This document shows, piece by piece, positions 23,399-35,010 of a stretch of 64,000 nucleotides of DNA. The translations under genes were made by a program, and so were the position numbers. Source of the stretch: Brachynemurus nebulosus (lineage: Eukaryota > Arthropoda > Insecta > Neuroptera > Myrmeleontidae); contig JAPWDM010000021.1 of the NCBI GenBank assembly GCA_035578155.1, forward strand, positions 4,817,704 through 4,881,703, written 5' to 3'. Position 1 is the stretch's first letter, and each line of letters starts with the position of its first letter. A model generated the notes under the pieces. It was given only the letters and a program-made list of their open reading frames with translations. It made no database searches and was not told where the DNA came from.

Positions 23399-24538
23399 GT
23401 ATCCGATAGTACATTTGCCTATTTATATCTCTTATATACAATTTTTGCTAATTTAAACCCTCAGATTATGCAACTTCCGGTTCGCGTCGCAAAAATCCGT
23501 TTAAGGGATAACTTCTTAAGCTAAAAAGATTATGCAAAATTCAATCGGTGGTACGCGAGAAATTCATTATTATTAGAATTGATAAATTCGTTATTGTAAA
23601 TTATTTTACTGCCACCAGTGGAAAAGTCCATTTTAATACGCGCACCACGAAATTTGTATGATATTTTTGGTGCTCAAGTTGCGCGTTATACGCCGGAAAG
23701 TACGGTAATTATGTATAAGTAGCCAACTGCGTGTACATATTGCATATTTACACAAAATATTTCATATACATACTGTATGTATAAATAGCCGCATCCTAAA
23801 ATTAAATAAGTAAATTATATAGGTTGGTTAATTACAACATCCCCCTAAAAAAGAGGAAACATATTTTAGCATAAAATTTGTTTCCGTTAAATATTATATC
23901 CTGGAATCTTAATTTTTTCAGAACCATGAGAGGTAGAAATTTGTTGTATAGTGTCATCAGTCGTTTCCACACAAGTTCTATTATCTGAACTTTTTACATT
24001 ATTAGTTTTAAAACACAATAAATTTTTACTTCTTAATAATAAGTAATACAAGTAACATATATTTATTATTAAAACGAAAATAAGAATTACATAAAAGGTG
24101 ACATGTAAGTACACTAATCCATTTTGTACCTAATTCTGACCTTGTACATCCAAAATACCATTTTTAATTTTAGCAATATCTTTGCCTAACTGAATCTACA
24201 TAATTCTTCAAATTGGTAAGGTGTCAAATTTGTATTTAGTTTAAATTTAGCAACATCAAATTTAAAATCTTGTGTGAGATCATTATTATCCAATAAATTT
24301 TTTAAAGATACAAAATCAGAGTTAAACTGAAATATTCGTGGTGACGGTACACCTTCTAATAAAGCATGGTTTGCATAGGCTTTGCAAAATTCATTGAGTG
24401 AAAGAATTCCAGTTCCATTTACTTTAATCTTGATAGATTGTTCATTAGTCGAACAATATATTACTAAATTTTCCTTAAAAGGTGCTACAAAAAGTCATTT
24501 ATTACTTAAATTTAATTTATGCCATAATACAATACTAA

Positions 24539-26023
24539 CAAGTAAAGGTCCCGAGGCCGGACCTATCGATTTTGATGAAACTTAAATATGTTGTAGAACA
24601 CTAAAAACTAAGGGACACGTATTTTTTTTTATCTGCGGAAAAACGGTTTGAAGGGGTGAAATCGCCCTCCAAAAATTGGGGTAAAAATTTAATTTTTCAA
24701 ATATCTCAAAAACAATAAGAGATAGAGCAAAAGTTTAAATTGGCGATATTACTCTTTTTTAAAGAGCTATCTATTGATATGCAATTTGTTCAAATTACAT
24801 CAACAGGGGTGGTTGGGGGTTAAAATTTGTGGGTTAATTTGGCAAAAAGGGGGTGAAAAATAAACAATAAAAAAATTTTGTTTACAGATTTGAAATCTAC
24901 GTCAAAAAATCTAATTGACCTGTTTTTGCTCAATGCGCTAATATTAAGTCTAGGGGTAGTTAACTAGAGGGTGACTATGTCGAATAGTCGTACAATTTGG
25001 GTATATCAAGAAGTTCTTCTTCATGGAAAATAGTTTAAGACAACTAGAATAACGTAGAAATGAAATTCTCGAATTCAAAATTGAGTTTGAGCAACATTGG
25101 AGAGGGGGTGAGTCACCCTCTTAAATTACATACTAGTTTACATACACTAATTTTTGCAATTAACACACTGACAGGGGGTAATAATGTCACAATAGATGGT
25201 TCTGAAGTTAGACTATCGTATGTAAGGTTTCTATTAGGTTTCGTTATTTTAGTTAGGTTATGTAATTTTCGGTATCGATAATTTTCGATAAGGAAAACTA
25301 TAATATCCATTAAAAAACAAACCTAATAAAGACCTTACATATGATAGTCCAACTTCAGAACCACTTATTGTGACATTATTTTACCCACTATCAGTGTGTC
25401 AATAGCAAAAATTAGTGTATATAAACTAGTATGTAATTTAAGAGGGTGACTCACCCCCTCTCCAATGTTGCTCAAACTCAATTTTGAATTCGAGAATTTC
25501 ATTTCTACGTTATTCTAATTGTCTTAAGCTATTTTCCATGAAGAAGAACTTCTTGAAATACCCAAATTGTACGACTATTCGACATAGCCACCCTCTAGTT
25601 AACTACCCCTAGACTTAATATTAGGGCATTGAGCAAAAACAGGTCAATTAGATTTTTTGACGTAGATTTCAAATCTGTAAACAAAATTTTTATATTGTTT
25701 ATTTTTCACCCCCTTTTTGCAAAATTAACCCCCAAATTTTAACCCCCAACCACCCCTGTTGATGTAATTTGAACAAATTGCATATCAATAGATAGCTCTT
25801 TAAAAAAGAGCAATATCGCCAATTTAAACTTTTGCTCTATCTCTTATTGTTTTCGAGATATTTGAAAAATTAAATTTTTACCCCAATTTTTGGAGGGCGA
25901 TTTCACCCCTTCAAACCGTTTTTCCGCAGATAAAAAAAAATACGTGTCCCTTAGTTTTTAGTGTTCTACAACATATTTAAGTTTCATCGAAATCGATAGG
26001 TCCGGCCTCGGGACCTTTACTTG
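24539..26023. mobile_element. Large palindromic MITE I (TIR CAAGTAAAGGTCCCG, TSD TAA)
   Basis: The two arms, about 700 bases each, are near-perfect inverted copies around a loop of about 75 bases near 25250-25315. The ends read CAAGTAAAGGTCCCGAGG and TAA flanks both sides (24536-24538, 26024-26026). The TWA-type 3-bp duplication suggests PIF/Harbinger mobilisation. No protein is encoded. It lies in the env pseudogene. Confidence 0.8.
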
Positions 26024-26597
26024 TAAGTGTGACTATATGCTTTTGACAATTATCTGGATTCACATCTGGAATAATTTCACTTCACAAATATTTGAAGCAC
26101 ATAGTTTTAAAAGCGGTTGCTTATGAGTAAATAATTTTAAAGTACTAATTTCTTTACACAAATTTAATTCATCTAAACTAAATGTAATATAATATTGTTG
26201 AGTGTCATCAATTGCAATATATTTTATGTTAGGCTTAATGTAAATGAACAATTTTTCATATGACTTTACTGGTAAAGATATAACATTACACAATTTATAC
26301 TGCTGTATACTCGCAAGTAGTATAATAATATTATAAAACAAATGTGAATTTACATAAGAAATGTGAAATTCGCAAATTTTTTATGTTTATTTATTTTAAA
26401 AGGATATTTTACATCTTTTGGTGATCTGTTTTGAATATCACTGATATGTTGTACTAATTCGAAAGGATTTATTAAATCAGGATGTATTTCACCCTGCTTT
26501 GCATTTAAAGTTCCGTTTACTAAAGTTTCAGTTTGAAAATCATATTCATCTACCATGACATTCAAAAGATACATATGGTCGTGTACCATACGGCTAA

Positions 26598-27533
26598 CAA
26601 GTAAACGTCCCGTGGCCGGACCTATCGATTTTGATGAAACTTAGATATGTTGTAGAACACTAAAAAATAAGCGAAACGTATTTTTCTTTATCGGCGGAGA
26701 AACGGTTTGAAGGGGTGAAATCGCCCTACAAAAATTGAGGTAAAAAATTAATTTTTTAAATATCTCGAAACCGGTAAGAGATAGAGCAAAAGTTTAAATT
26801 GGCGATACTACTCTTTTTTAAAGAGCTATCTATTGGTATGCAATTTGTTCAAATTGTGTAAACAGGGATGGCTGGGGGTTAAAATTTAGGGGTTAATTTT
26901 GCAAAAGGGTGTGAAAATTAAACAATATAAAAATTTTGTTTACAGATTTGAAATCTACGTCAAAAAATCTAATTGACCTGTTTTTGCTCAATGTCCTAAT
27001 ATTAAGTCTAGGGGTAGTTAAGTAGGGGGTGACTATGTCGAATAGTCGTACTAATTGGGTAGTTTCAGAAGTTTTTCTTCATGGAAAATAGTTTAAGACA
27101 TTTAGAATAACGTAGAAATGAAATTTTCGATTTCAAAATTCAGTTTGAGCAACACTGGAGAGGAGGTGAGTCACCCTCTTAAATTACATATTAGTTGACG
27201 TACACTCATTTTTAATATTAACACACTGACAGTGAGTAATAATCTCACAACAAGTGGTTCTGAAGTTGGACTGTCGTAAGGTTTTCATAGCTATCCAATA
27301 GATAGCTCTTTAAAAAAGAGCAATATCGCCACTTTAAACTTTTGCTCTATCTCTTACCGTTTTCGAGATATTTAAAAAATTAAATTTTTACCCCAATTTT
27401 TGGAGGGCGATTTCACCCCTTCAAACCGTTTTTCCGCCGATAAAGAAAAATACCTGTCGCTAATTTTTTATTGTTCTACAACATATCTAAGTTTCATCAA
27501 AATCGATATGTCCGGTCTCGGGACGTTTACTTG
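26598..27533. mobile_element. Large palindromic MITE II, same family, shortened right arm
   Basis: The left arm (about 26598-27290) matches MITE I with scattered differences. The right arm keeps only about 240 bases (27295-27533). Ends read CAAGTAAACGTCCCG and the flanks are TAA on both sides (26595-26597, 27534-27536). It is an asymmetric deletion derivative inserted in the same env pseudogene, 570 bases from MITE I. Confidence 0.8.
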
Positions 27534-28052
27534 TAAGTTCCATTAAATTAATTTTGTTAGTAGATTGATTTATATATTCATTTATTTTTGCAAATTTAAA
27601 GCAAATTTTTTTCTGTTTTCTGCTAGTGTTTCTGTTAAATTTTTAAATGATGACATTATAGTTTCGATTACATAAACTTGTTTGTACGTACTTTTATAGT
27701 TAGTTTGTTGAGTAGAGAGTTGCTGAAATTTATTGTTTATGAAATTTTCATCATCAGAATCAAGAGTGTCAAACAAAATTTTTTCTACTTTGCCAATAGC
27801 ATTAATTAAACTTCTTTTTTCACGCTTATATTTTAATTTATGTTCAGAATCAATAAGAGTTAAAACTTTAAATTGCTTTTCTTTAACATTTATTAACTTA
27901 GTTTTTACATTATGTTCAACAATAAAACATGTTCTTGTTGACTATGCTATTGATAACCATTTTTTAAAAGACGGTCACATAACTTAAAACTAGAATTTTA
28001 AATAGAATCTAATTCTAAAAATCTTATATAATAATTTGTCGAATTAATCTAG

Positions 28053-31000
28053 TAGTCCGGGAGGCAGCGTTGTGTTTTTGATGGTGATTTCAGGTCGCAT
28101 GATTTTATGTGGAATTGATGATCCAAATATGGCTAGTAATAGGAACAAACGTCAGCTGTCAGAGTCTCGGTGGACCTGGTCGTGAGCAAATGTCTACTGC
28201 GTTAAGAAAAGACAATCCAAAAATAATTTCAGGTCACTTGAAAATTTGTAAAACAAGTGTTCACATGATGATGATAATTTTAAAATAAGTCAGCTGCAAA
28301 GACAATGGTGGATTATGCGTCAGCCGCTTGTATACACCTGTATAAAAATTAATTTACGTAAAGTCATTTCAGGCTCAATGAAATTTTTATATTTAACTCT
28401 TCGTATCATAAATAAAATAAAAACAACCGTCAGCTATTCTTCCAGTGGTGGTAAGATCGTCAGCTGGGGGATTACAAGTATCGAACGAACTTATAATATT
28501 TGTATGGAGCTATGTCATATGTGATCTAACTGACGATATTTCCCTCGTTATACAAATAGCTGACGTACATTTTCCCTTAATATAGTGTCGAAATAATCAT
28601 CTGACCTAACTGACCTAAAGTTTCAACTGACCTAAAGTTAATTTAAGTTACATTTTACGGTTTTACAATACTTTATTTTATTCAAATATCATTAAGGTTA
28701 TTTCATTTTATTAGTTAACTGACGGTGTTTCCCCCTTTATACAAACAGCTGACGTATATTTTCACTTAATATAGTGTCGAAATAATCATTTCTATAAGTT
28801 TCAGGTGACCTAAAGTTAATTTAAGTTAAATTTTACTGATTTAAAATATTCTATATTCTTCAAATATTGTTAAGGTGGTTTAATTTTATATGTCAACTGA
28901 CGATGTTTCCCCCGTTATACAAACAGCTGACGTACATTTTCACTTAATATAGTGTCGAAATAATCATTTCTATAAGTTTCAAGTGACCTAAAGTTAATTT
29001 AAGTTAAGTTTTACTGATTTAAAATACTCTATATTATTCAAATATTGTTAAGGTGGTTTAATTTTATACGTCAACTGACGATGTTTCCCCCGTTATACAA
29101 ACAGCTGACGTACATTTTCACTTAATATAGTGTCGAAGTTATCATTTCTATAAGTTTCAAGTAACCTAAAGTTAATTTAAGTTAAATTTTACGGTTTTTC
29201 CCCCGTTATACAAACAGCTGACGTACATTTTCACTTAATATAATGTCGAAATAATCATTTCTATAAGTTTCAAGTGACCTAAAGTTAATTTTAGTTAAAT
29301 TTTACGGTTTTAAAATACTTTATATTATTCAAATATTATTAAGGTGATTTCATTTTATATGTTAACTGACGATGTTTCCCCCGTTATACAAACAGCTGAC
29401 GTGCATTTTCACTTAATATAGTGTCGAAGTAATCATTTCTATAAGTTTCAAGTGACCTAAATATGTTATCGAGTGCCTGTAAAACATTATCAATGTATGA
29501 CGGACTTTTGTTTGTATTTAAAATTAAATATAAAGTGCGTCTCTAAAGAGAGAACGTGTTTGATTGATTGTCGGATTGGAGTGGCACTCGAACAAGTGGT
29601 CGGTGACCTAATTGGTAAGGCGCTTGGCTAGCAACCAAGAGATCCGGGTTCAAGTCCCAGTCGATCCAATTTGATAATTTTTCAAACACTATGTGAATTT
29701 TAATTAACATAATGAATTGGCCATACATGTCAAAGTAAATGGAGTGTCAGCTAAAGCTGGACATTAAGTCAACATATGAATATTGGTGTATGTTTAAATC
29801 CGAACAAAAGCCCGTCATACTTTAATAATGTTTCACAAGCACTCGATAACATTTGCAATTAACTATACTAATTGAAAATGTACGTTAGTTATATGTATAA
29901 CGGGGGAAACATCGTCAGTTAACATATCAACAGAAATCACCTTAATAATATTTGAATAATTTAAAGTATTTTAAAAGCGTAAAATTTAACCTAAATTAAC
30001 TTTAGGTCACTAGAAACTTATAGAAATGATTATTTCGACACTATATTAAGTGACAATATACGTCAGGTATTTGAATAACGGGGGAAACATCGTCAATTAA
30101 CTAGTAAACTGAAATAAACTTAATGATATTTGAATAATATAAAGTATTTTAAAATCGTAAAATTTAACTTAAATTAACTTTAGGTCACTTGAAACTTATA
30201 CAAATGATTATTTCGACACTATATTAAGTGAAAATATACGTCAGCTGTTTATATAACGGGGGAAACATCGTCAGTTGACAGATAAAATGAAATCACCTTA
30301 ACAATATTTGAATAAAATAAAATATTTTAAATCAGTAAAATTTAACTTAAATTACTTTATGTCACTTGAAACTTATAGAAATGATTATTTCAACACTATA
30401 TTAATTAAGTGAAAATGCACGTCACCTATTTGTATAGCGGGGGAAACATCGTCAGTTAACTAATAAACTGAAATAAACTTAATGATATTTGAATAAAATA
30501 AAGTATTTTAAAACCGTAAAATTCAACTTAAATTAACTTTAGGTCACTTGAAACTTATAGAAATGATTATTTCGACACTATCTTAAGAAAAATATACGTC
30601 AGCTATTTGTATAATGGGGGAATCATCGTCAGTTAACTAATAAATTGAAATAAACTTAATGATACTTGAATAAAATAAACTTAATGATACTTGAATAAAA
30701 AATTTAACTTAAATTAACTTTAGGTCACTTGAAACTTATAGAAATTATTATTTCAACATTATATTAAGTGAAAATGTACGTCAGCTATTTATATAACGGG
30801 GAAAACATCGTCAGTTAGCATATAAATTGAAATCCTTTAATAATATTTGAATAATGTAAAGTATTTTAAAACCAAAAAATTTAAATTAATTATTATTGAT
30901 TTATTTGAATTATTATGATTATTTCGACACTATATTAAGTGAAAATTCACGTCAGCTGTTTGTATAACGGGGGAAACATCGTCAGTTGACATATAAAATG

Positions 31001-31860
31001 AAATCACCTTAACAATATTTGAATAAAATATTTTAAATCAGTAAAATTTAACTTAAATTACTTTATAGAAATTATTTTATGTCATTTGAAATTTGACTTA
31101 AATTACTTTATGTCATTTGAAACTTATGTATATAAATGATTATTTCAACACTATATTAAGTGAAAATTCACGTCAGCTATTTGTATAACGGGGAAACATC
31201 GTCAGTTAACTAATAAATTGAAATAAACTCAATGATATTTGAATAAAATAAAGTATTTTAAAACCGTAAAATTTAACTTAAATTAACTTTAGGTCACTTG
31301 AAACTTATAGAAATGATTATTTCAACACTATCTTAAGTAAAAATATACGTCAGCTATTTGTAAAACGGAGACAAATCCGTCAGCTAGATCACATATGACA
31401 TAGCTCCATACAAATATTAAATGTTCGCTCAATACTTGTAATCCCCCAGCTGACGATCCTACCACCACTGGAAGAATAGCTGACGGTTGTTTTTATTTTA
31501 TTTATGATATGAAGAGTTAACTATAAAAATTTCATTGAGCCTGAAATGACTTTACGTAAATTAATTTTTATACAGGTATATACAAGCGGCTGACGCATAA
31601 TCCACCATTATCTTTGCAGCTGACTTTTTTTAAAATTATTTTCATCATATGAACACTTGTTTTGCAAATTTTCAAGTGACCTGAAATTGTTTTTGGATTC
31701 TCTTTTCTTAACGCAATAGACATTTTCTTACGATCAGGTCCACCGCTACTGGAGCAGCTGACGCTCAGATTATTAGATGACTACCTGATAAGAATAGTTT
31801 GCGATAAGAATTAAACGACCTAAAATGATTGTGTCCTCTGCAATGCTGCCTCCCGGACTA
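28053..31860. mobile_element. Fold-back element with tandem repeats in both arms
   Basis: Outer tips TAGTCCGGGAGGCAGC face each other; target is TA or TAG. Each arm has a unique outer 450-500 bp followed by tandem copies of a unit of about 178 bp containing cccccgttatacaa, agctgacgtacattttcac and tagtgtcgaaataatcat. About six copies lie in the left arm and about nine inverted copies in the right arm. The centre (29460-29870) holds a shorter inverted repeat with GTTATCGAGTGC tips and a tRNA-like sequence. No transposase is seen. The architecture is that of Foldback or Galileo-type elements; the superfamily is inferred, not shown. Confidence 0.8.
29597..29668 (+). tRNA. tRNA-Ala-like sequence (anticodon AGC), likely pseudogene or SINE head
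   Basis: A box TGACCTAATTGG (29604-29615, one change from consensus) and B box GGTTCAAGTCC (29647-29657). Anticodon stem CTTGG/CCAAG encloses the loop CTAGCAA, giving AGC. The T stem has one mismatch and the acceptor stem lacks one base on the 5' side. The D stem is weak. It sits alone in the loop of the fold-back element, so a tRNA-derived SINE or tRNA pseudogene is more likely than a working gene. Confidence 0.45.
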
Positions 31861-32049
31861 TAGATAGTAAGGTCCCATTCACTTTTAATTAGACTTAATT
31901 TACTAATAAATTTATATTATATTCCTCGTTGATGCGTCAGACTAGTAACAGTGTATTCTGGATGCCCTTGACTCGGCTAAAAACTAAATTAACCATCATG
32001 AAATAATTTTATCCTATTTTTATGAACTTTTAAACGTTTATTATGTTTA

Positions 32050-32430
32050 TTATAATGGATTTAGTTTCTCTCTATTATGTTGCCTAAGGAATACTTTATC
32101 TCCTACATGAACTGTTATTGGATGGACTTTTTGATCATAATTGTGTTTCGATTTGAATTTTGCGGTTTCGAAATTTTCACGTGCTATACTATGCGCTTGT
32201 TGCAATTTCTGTTTTAGTTCATAATAATAATAATAATCATAATTATAACGCGGTTCAACTTGTGATTTAACAGCTGTTGGAACGTTAGCCTTATCACCAA
32301 ATAATAACTCAAAAGTGAAAATTTTGTTGCTGCATGTGGGGTAGTATTGTAAACGAACATAGCGTAATATATGAATCCTTTGCAACATTTGGCAAAGTTG
32401 CGTTAAATGAGGTATGTGTCAGGAAATTCA
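32050..32430 (-). pseudogene. Ty3/gypsy integrase C-terminal fragment
   Basis: The minus strand reads YAMFVYNTTPHAATKF, then after a frameshift TFELLFGDKANVP and a helical region with ELKQKLQQAHSIA, then HVGDKVFLRQ. These are the last part of the integrase core and the C-terminal domain of gypsy-type pol. It lies 5' of the env pseudogene in the same orientation and belongs to that element. Upstream pol has been lost. Confidence 0.8.
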
Positions 32431-33665
32431 AAAATAAAACAATGTCTTCAAGACAAAAAATTTTCTAGAAATCGCAGGTTTCTTACTGACTGTATGAACT
32501 TAACATCCTTAAAGGATCTTTTAGTGCATACGAAGTTGGAACTGATTAAGTTATACTGTACATTCACAATAATATAATTCATGGGCGTTTATCTAAACAG
32601 TTTTCATAATAATAATTCTTTTAAATGCAGTATGATTGAGTGTAAATAAGTTTTTCACAACGAGGCAAATGAAAAAAGATATCACAATAAGAGAAATGTG
32701 AATTTTCCCGAGCGCCGTCGTGGAAAAAAAAAGAAAATAGAATATAAAACATTTTTATGTTTTAATTCGATTAGACCGGGTAGCGAAAAGTTTCTTCTTT
32801 CGTCTTTTGATGCAATTAAAACATCTTGTAAAAATGGTTAGCTATGTTGTGTGCGTTCAGTGTCGAGGAGTGAAAAGGCGAACTAACCGTGTATCATTGT
32901 GACGTTGGCGGCAGGGGTTCACGGAGTACATGACATGAATGATACGGTGGCGGACCACCCTTTGTTGCTGTAAGGGAACATCTCTTAACTATTATAAGTG
33001 GATGGGCCGAGAACTCATTATAGCTCGTTTTTATTAGCCCCTTAATAAGCTCAAAATACATTTTATCTTTAACATATTGCCACAAATAATCACCTAAGAA
33101 TTGTATACGATATTTAAACAGTGAAAATCTCATTTCTTTACCGTTACGTTTGTTATTACGTTTGGTTGTCGTATGAATATCCCTGTTCATTTGATTTCCC
33201 GGGCAATAGTATATTTTTAATTAAGACTTGTTTCATATTTTTCATTGTGTTCTTCGTCGTCTCTTCTTTATGGGAAGAAAAAAAAAACTTATTTTTATGC
33301 AAACTTGAAGATTGTCGTCAAGTGCGATACGGCTTTTATTATTTCATTTATTATTGAATTTCCTTATCAAAAAAAAAAAATTTAACGTGCACCACTGTGC
33401 CCCTCTTCTTGACATGCAGCACTCTCTGTGATTCATTAAAACGCAATAGTAAAATACAAAAAATGTGATTACATTACCTGGCGGTTCGAACATAAATCGA
33501 CTTTTTTGTTTAGTCGGGTTGACTGTTGGTCGTTAAATTAAATCCATTTTCTGGCATATTATTTCCATACAGTGAGTAACAGAAAAATATTGGGTGTCAC
33601 ATAAAAGTTATAACATTTTGCAACATTATTTTGTAACATATTTTTAGAATTCCGTAGTTGCAGCA
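32431..33665. other. No gene seen
   Basis: AT-rich sequence. Short frames at 32894-33190 and 33121-33357 show no domain. The upstream part of the gypsy-type pol is not detectable here. Confidence 0.45.
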
Positions 33666-33667
33666 TA

Positions 33668-34118
33668 CACGCTCAGTAATATTGGACAATCTACTTGTGC
33701 AGTTTATTGAACGTTCCTTCAGACAATTCAGTAATTTTGTTAAAGAAATTTGTGCAATAAAGTGAATGTAGGAATTGTACTTAATTAAACTGTTGTTTAA
33801 TTTTAAATATGTATTAAGTGATAAGAATGTTGCAAAGCAATAAATAATTATTCTTGCAAACTAATCATTCAAACTGGTTCAAATAATAGCCATCAAATGT
33901 GACATTATAGAATAACAAACAAATCAAACTTAAACAAATAAAGTAGTATTGCGCAATAATATCTACAGAGTCTATAGACATTGCAATATTCATTCATTGC
34001 ACAATATATTTCAAACTGTTTTTGATCAGCATAATATATTGTACAACCCTTCAATATAACCTACAGACGATCCATAATATTGTACGACCTCAGATTTTGT
34101 GCAATATTATTGAGCGTG
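33668..34118. mobile_element. MITE with CACGCTCARTAATATTG tips and TA flanks
   Basis: Left tip CACGCTCAGTAATATTG and the inverted right tip CACGCTCAATAATATTG are both bordered by TA (33666-33667, 34119-34120). Internal copies of ttgtgcaata and related motifs recur. At 451 bp with no coding, it fits a Tc1/mariner-type MITE. Confidence 0.65.
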
Positions 34119-34301
34119 TAGGGGCCGCTTTACGCATTCGTGATTTCGGTCATTGCATGAGGTGGTTTATTCACACACTGATCATATTGCAATAGTTCGT
34201 GTTGGATTTTATTCTGAGAATAGTAAAAAGCTCGAGTTACTGAACTACATGTATTTGTCGAATTTTTTACTTTCTCGTCAATGCTGATTATATAGTGAAG
34301 C

Positions 34302-34560
34302 CAGGGCCGGATCTAGGGAGGTGTCGCGGGGGCACATGCCCCCTGCAAGTTTTTAGCGCGCCAAAAACGCAAATTGAGGGGCACCAAAACTGTGAATTTG
34401 AAGTTTTTTTTTGCTCGGCTCTTACTTTTTGCAGGGAAAAATTAAAAAATTTAAAAAATATCGTTGTGTTAGAATGTCTAATTTTGCGTTTTTCTCGGAG
34501 AGGACACCAACAAGAAAGTTTGCCCCCCCCCGCCTCATAATAACTGTATGTCCGTCCCTG
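34302..34560. mobile_element. hAT-type MITE (259 bp) with perfect 8-bp TSD
   Basis: Starts CAGGGCCGGATCTAGGG and ends in the inverse of CAGGGACGGACATACAG. The octamer agtgaagc flanks it exactly on both sides (34294-34301, 34561-34568). It is GC-richer than its surroundings and non-coding. Confidence 0.82.
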
Positions 34561-34859
34561 AGTGAAGCCATAAGAAGGGAAAATATGAAAGACAAATTTT
34601 CGCTTATGCGATTTTCATTGGATTGTGATAGGCTTCGACCATTATTCCGAACATTTTCTACATACGTTTGTGTATATCTCTGGATCTACTGGGGCGAGAG
34701 AAATGAAACTTGGCCCAAAATAATTACATATATAATGATATATAGTGATTTTTCGGAGAATTCTGGACATGTTGTGTATTCTTTATTCGAGAATTCTTCC
34801 TTATCAGCTGTTTTACCGGATACGGAAAGACTTAGCGAATCGGCAACAATTACCAATCG

Positions 34860-35010
34860 TTATGCTGGATGCTTGGTGAGCATTTCTTCGTCAGAGACAT
34901 TATGAACAAGCCTTACCACCGGTTCGTCGTCATCAGCGGTTGGTGTAGGATGCGTCACTACTTTCTGCACTATCCGATATTTCTTGTAATGGGAATAATG
35001 TGCTTGCGAG
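34860..35010 (-). other. Possible 3'-terminal exon of an unidentified gene
   Basis: The minus strand reads a non-repetitive, compositionally normal peptide (YSHYKKYRIVQKVV, then an acidic ADDDEPVVRLVHNVSDEE) ending at a TAA at 34860-34862. An AATAAA lies 73 bases downstream (34782-34787, minus strand). That arrangement fits a last coding exon and poly(A) signal. I see no domain and cannot fix the splice acceptor. It may be chance. Confidence 0.25.

Larger units (their letters stand above)
22064..23797. mobile_element. 1.73-kb inverted-repeat element in the LTR
   Basis: Ends are inverted: AGGATGTGGCTATTTATAC on the left and, read inward, AGGATGCGGCTATTTATAC on the right. Both flanks carry aaaatta (22057-22063 and 23798-23804), a 7-bp target duplication. 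Subterminal regions repeat a palindromic TACATACAGTATGTATA motif several times on both sides. No transposase is encoded. The 7-bp duplication and subterminal repeats do not let me name a superfamily with confidence. Confidence 0.65.
21600..23839 (-). repeat. LTR of the second env element, interrupted
   Basis: In minus orientation it begins TGTTGTAATTAACC after an AGGGGGA purine tract and ends GAGACACAACA, with terminal inverted repeats TGTTGT/ACAACA. Without the insertion it is about 499 bp. It carries a TATATAAG box (about 21810-21820) and AATAAA downstream, in U3-R order. Confidence 0.7.
23887..27990 (-). pseudogene. env: F-like env pseudogene split by two MITEs
   Basis: Three pieces read in order on the minus strand. 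27990-27540: end of the N-terminal subunit, a basic furin-type cleavage motif, a SLINAIG fusion-peptide-like start and a helical region. 26589-26040: central ectodomain with TLVNGTLNAKQGEIHP and ISLPVKSYEKLFIYIKP, as in insect env proteins. 24538-23887: distal ectodomain with NGTGILSLNEFCKAY, then a hydrophobic transmembrane segment (IFVLIINICYLYYLLL) and a cytoplasmic tail. It ends about 45 bases before the purine tract and LTR. Stops and frameshifts occur near 26050, 24450 and 24190, and both MITEs interrupt the frame. It would be a membrane fusion glycoprotein in an intact relative. It is distinct from the env at 12-13 kb. Confidence 0.7.
21600..32430 (-). mobile_element. 3' half of a second env-bearing Ty3/gypsy element, cut up by nested insertions
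   Basis: On the minus strand, integrase C-terminus (32430-32050), env (27990-23887), polypurine tract and LTR (23839-21600) follow each other in retroelement order. The gaps between pieces are filled exactly by other elements: a fold-back element (28053-31860), two palindromic MITEs (26598-27533, 24539-26023) and a 1.73-kb element inside the LTR (22064-23797). Removing them would leave a continuous 3' half. No 5' LTR, gag or RT is visible. Confidence 0.72.

Noticed and set aside
25060..25310. Paired ORFs in the palindromic MITE
   Set aside because: Mirror translations around the palindrome centre, with no protein family match and not kept in MITE II.
29543..29728. Minus-strand 61-codon ORF with a WIDWDLNPD phrase
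   Set aside because: It is the antisense translation of the tRNA-like sequence; such peptides recur wherever tRNA-derived repeats occur.
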